DNA from: Gp7-AA6 sp036395755
GTDB lineage: Bacteria > Acidobacteriota > Thermoanaerobaculia > UBA5066 > Gp7-AA6
Reading direction: 5' to 3'
Assembly: GCA_036395755.1 (NCBI GenBank)
Contig: DASWCZ010000028.1
Location: 1 to 64,000 of the forward strand
DNA length: 64,000 bases
The notes beneath the pieces are model-generated. The model saw nothing but the letters and a program-made list of their open reading frames with translations. It was not told where the DNA came from and ran no database searches. The position numbers and the translations under genes are program-made. Positions within the stretch are counted from its first letter, which is position 1, and each line of letters starts with the position of its first letter. Positions 63,126 to 64,000 of this stretch are shown here, piece after piece.

Positions 63126-64000
63126 TTAGAACGTCACCTTCGCGGCGAGCTGAAACGTGCGCGGACCCGACGAGGCGGCGACCGCGGTGCACGGGAGACC
63201 TCCGGCGCACGGCGTCCCGAAGGTCGCCACACGGGTGAGCGTTCCGTTCGCGTAGTTGTAGTAGTTCTCCTGGACTCCGATCAGGTTCGTCCGGTTGAAG
63301 AGGTTGAAGGCCTCGCCGATGAGCTCGAGATTGACCGGCCCGATCGGGATCCGCTTGGCGATCCGCGGATTGAACGAGACCTGCGTCGGAAGACGGAAGC
63401 TGTTCCGGGAGAACCCGGGTGCCCGGTCGTTGCGCGTGTTGCCGTCCCCGTTCAGGTCGCCGTTCACGAGAGCGGAATAGGGCTGGCCGGTCTGGACGAT
63501 GAAAACTCCGGAGAGCGTCCAGCCGGACGTGAGGAAGCCGGAAAAGCCGGAGCCGTGCTCGCCCAAGTCCCAAACGCCGGAGAGCACGACCCGGTGTCGC
63601 GCGTCGAGGTCTCCCGGCGCGTCGTCCGTGGCGAAATCCAGCGGGTCCGAGGCGAACTTGTTGTCGTCCGATCCCTGCGGCACAACCGCGGTGGCGTCCG
63701 GCTTGGTGTCGGTGACCTTCCCGTACGTGTAGGCAAGTCGGGCCGTCCAGTTGTGCGAGAACCGCTTCACGAGCTCGAACGTCAGTCCGTTGTACTTCGA
63801 TTCAGCCGAGCTCTGGAACTCGATGATCCGGGCGAAGTTCGTGAACGGCCGAGCGGTCGAGTACTGCTTGACCATCGCGGTCCCGTTTCCCGCTATCGGC
63901 ACTGCCACGATCGACGCCGGTCCCAGGTTGATGTCGGCCGAGCGCGGCAGATCGTCCCCCTTGACGTAGATATACGAGACCGAGACTCCGATGTCGTTCG
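63126..64000 (-). CDS. TonB-dependent receptor, Oar-like, C-terminal part
   Basis: The frame is open to the window edge, so about 291 C-terminal residues of a much larger outer-membrane beta barrel are seen. 'YNGLTFELVKRFSHNWTARLAYTYGKVTD', 'RHRVVLSGVWDLG', 'FLTSGWTLSGVFIVQTGQPYSALV', 'RIAKRIPIGPVNLELIGEAFNLFNRTNLIGVQENYY' are typical of Oar/carboxypeptidase-regulatory-like TonB receptors common in Acidobacteriota. It ends in an aromatic strand, 'FQLAAKVTF', the normal barrel end. The N-terminal plug lies outside the window. Confidence 0.9.
   Translation of the reverse strand, partial: NDIGVSVSYIYVKGDDLPRSADINLGPASIVAVPIAGNGTAMVKQYSTARPFTNFARIIEFQSSAESKYNGLTFELVKRFSHNWTARLAYTYGKVTDTKPDATAVVPQGSDDNKFASDPLDFATDDAPGDLDARHRVVLSGVWDLGEHGSGFSGFLTSGWTLSGVFIVQTGQPYSALVNGDLNGDGNTRNDRAPGFSRNSFRLPTQVSFNPRIAKRIPIGPVNLELIGEAFNLFNRTNLIGVQENYYNYANGTLTRVATFGTPCAGGLPCTAVAASSGPRTFQLAAKVTF

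Overview
The window is one dense stretch of a high-GC bacterial chromosome with about 65 genes, very short intergenic gaps and at least fifteen 4-nt stop/start overlaps (ATGA, GTGA, TTGA, one probable CTGA). Several traits together suggest a Gram-negative aerobe related to Acidobacteriota, for example a Thermoanaerobaculia-like metagenomic lineage: an Oar-like TonB-dependent receptor, the futalosine-pathway enzyme MqnE, an aa3-type oxidase with a separate subunit IV, a Ccm system of the Cys-CcmE type, Liv amino-acid transporters and a pcnB-type nucleotidyltransferase. This assignment is inference; there is no rRNA or tRNA gene in the window.

Layout. 1-945: the window edge holds an NTF2-like gene between 20-bp inverted repeats with integron-attC-like cores, then a gene-free stretch with a 13-bp hairpin. 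946-5571: a complete branched-chain amino-acid ABC transporter (livFGMHK, minus strand). 5675-10328: pcnB, agmatinase, and an ECF sigma/anti-sigma/membrane-protein operon. 10388-22410 (minus): an M20-like hydrolase with altered metal ligands, mutL, an amidohydrolase, ppdK, glyS, glyQ, an ACT protein and recO. 22490-26859 (plus): MFS transporter, two tiny proteins, mqnE, DUF3179 and DUF1264 proteins. 27019-28934: acyltransferase, serine hydrolase and a small membrane protein.

28945-35647 (minus) is a cytochrome c oxidase cluster reading coxBDAB-small-IV-III: a copper-protein-like lipoprotein, subunits II and I, heme A synthase (ctaA), heme O synthase (ctaB), a 38-residue membrane protein, subunits IV and III, and a DUF420 protein. 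Divergent from it, 35840-40840 encodes cytochrome c maturation (ccmABCDEF), so terminal oxidase and cytochrome c assembly lie back to back. 40991-43521 has a secreted unknown protein and two metallo-beta-lactamase-fold hydrolases. A transposase remnant (43525-43660) precedes a MacB/LolCDE-like export operon (43754-48053). 48173-53451 holds tandem secreted paralogues, dihydrolipoyl dehydrogenase, an orphan Liv-type binding protein and two convergent paralogues of an unknown family. 53448-64000 has two acyl-CoA dehydrogenases, a glycosyltransferase, a 23S rRNA methyltransferase, a DUF547 protein, a phosphate transporter with its PhoU-like partner, a two-CHRD-domain secreted protein and a TonB-dependent receptor cut by the window end.

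The clearest signals beyond ordinary genes are repeats: five copies of a palindromic element (GGGGACAGG...CCTGCACCC) whose stems differ but mostly stay paired, three copies of a TCATCCCGAG-type element, two of which supply potential start codons, and an 18-bp inverted repeat between the cox and ccm clusters. I see no CRISPR array, prophage or obvious new multi-gene system.
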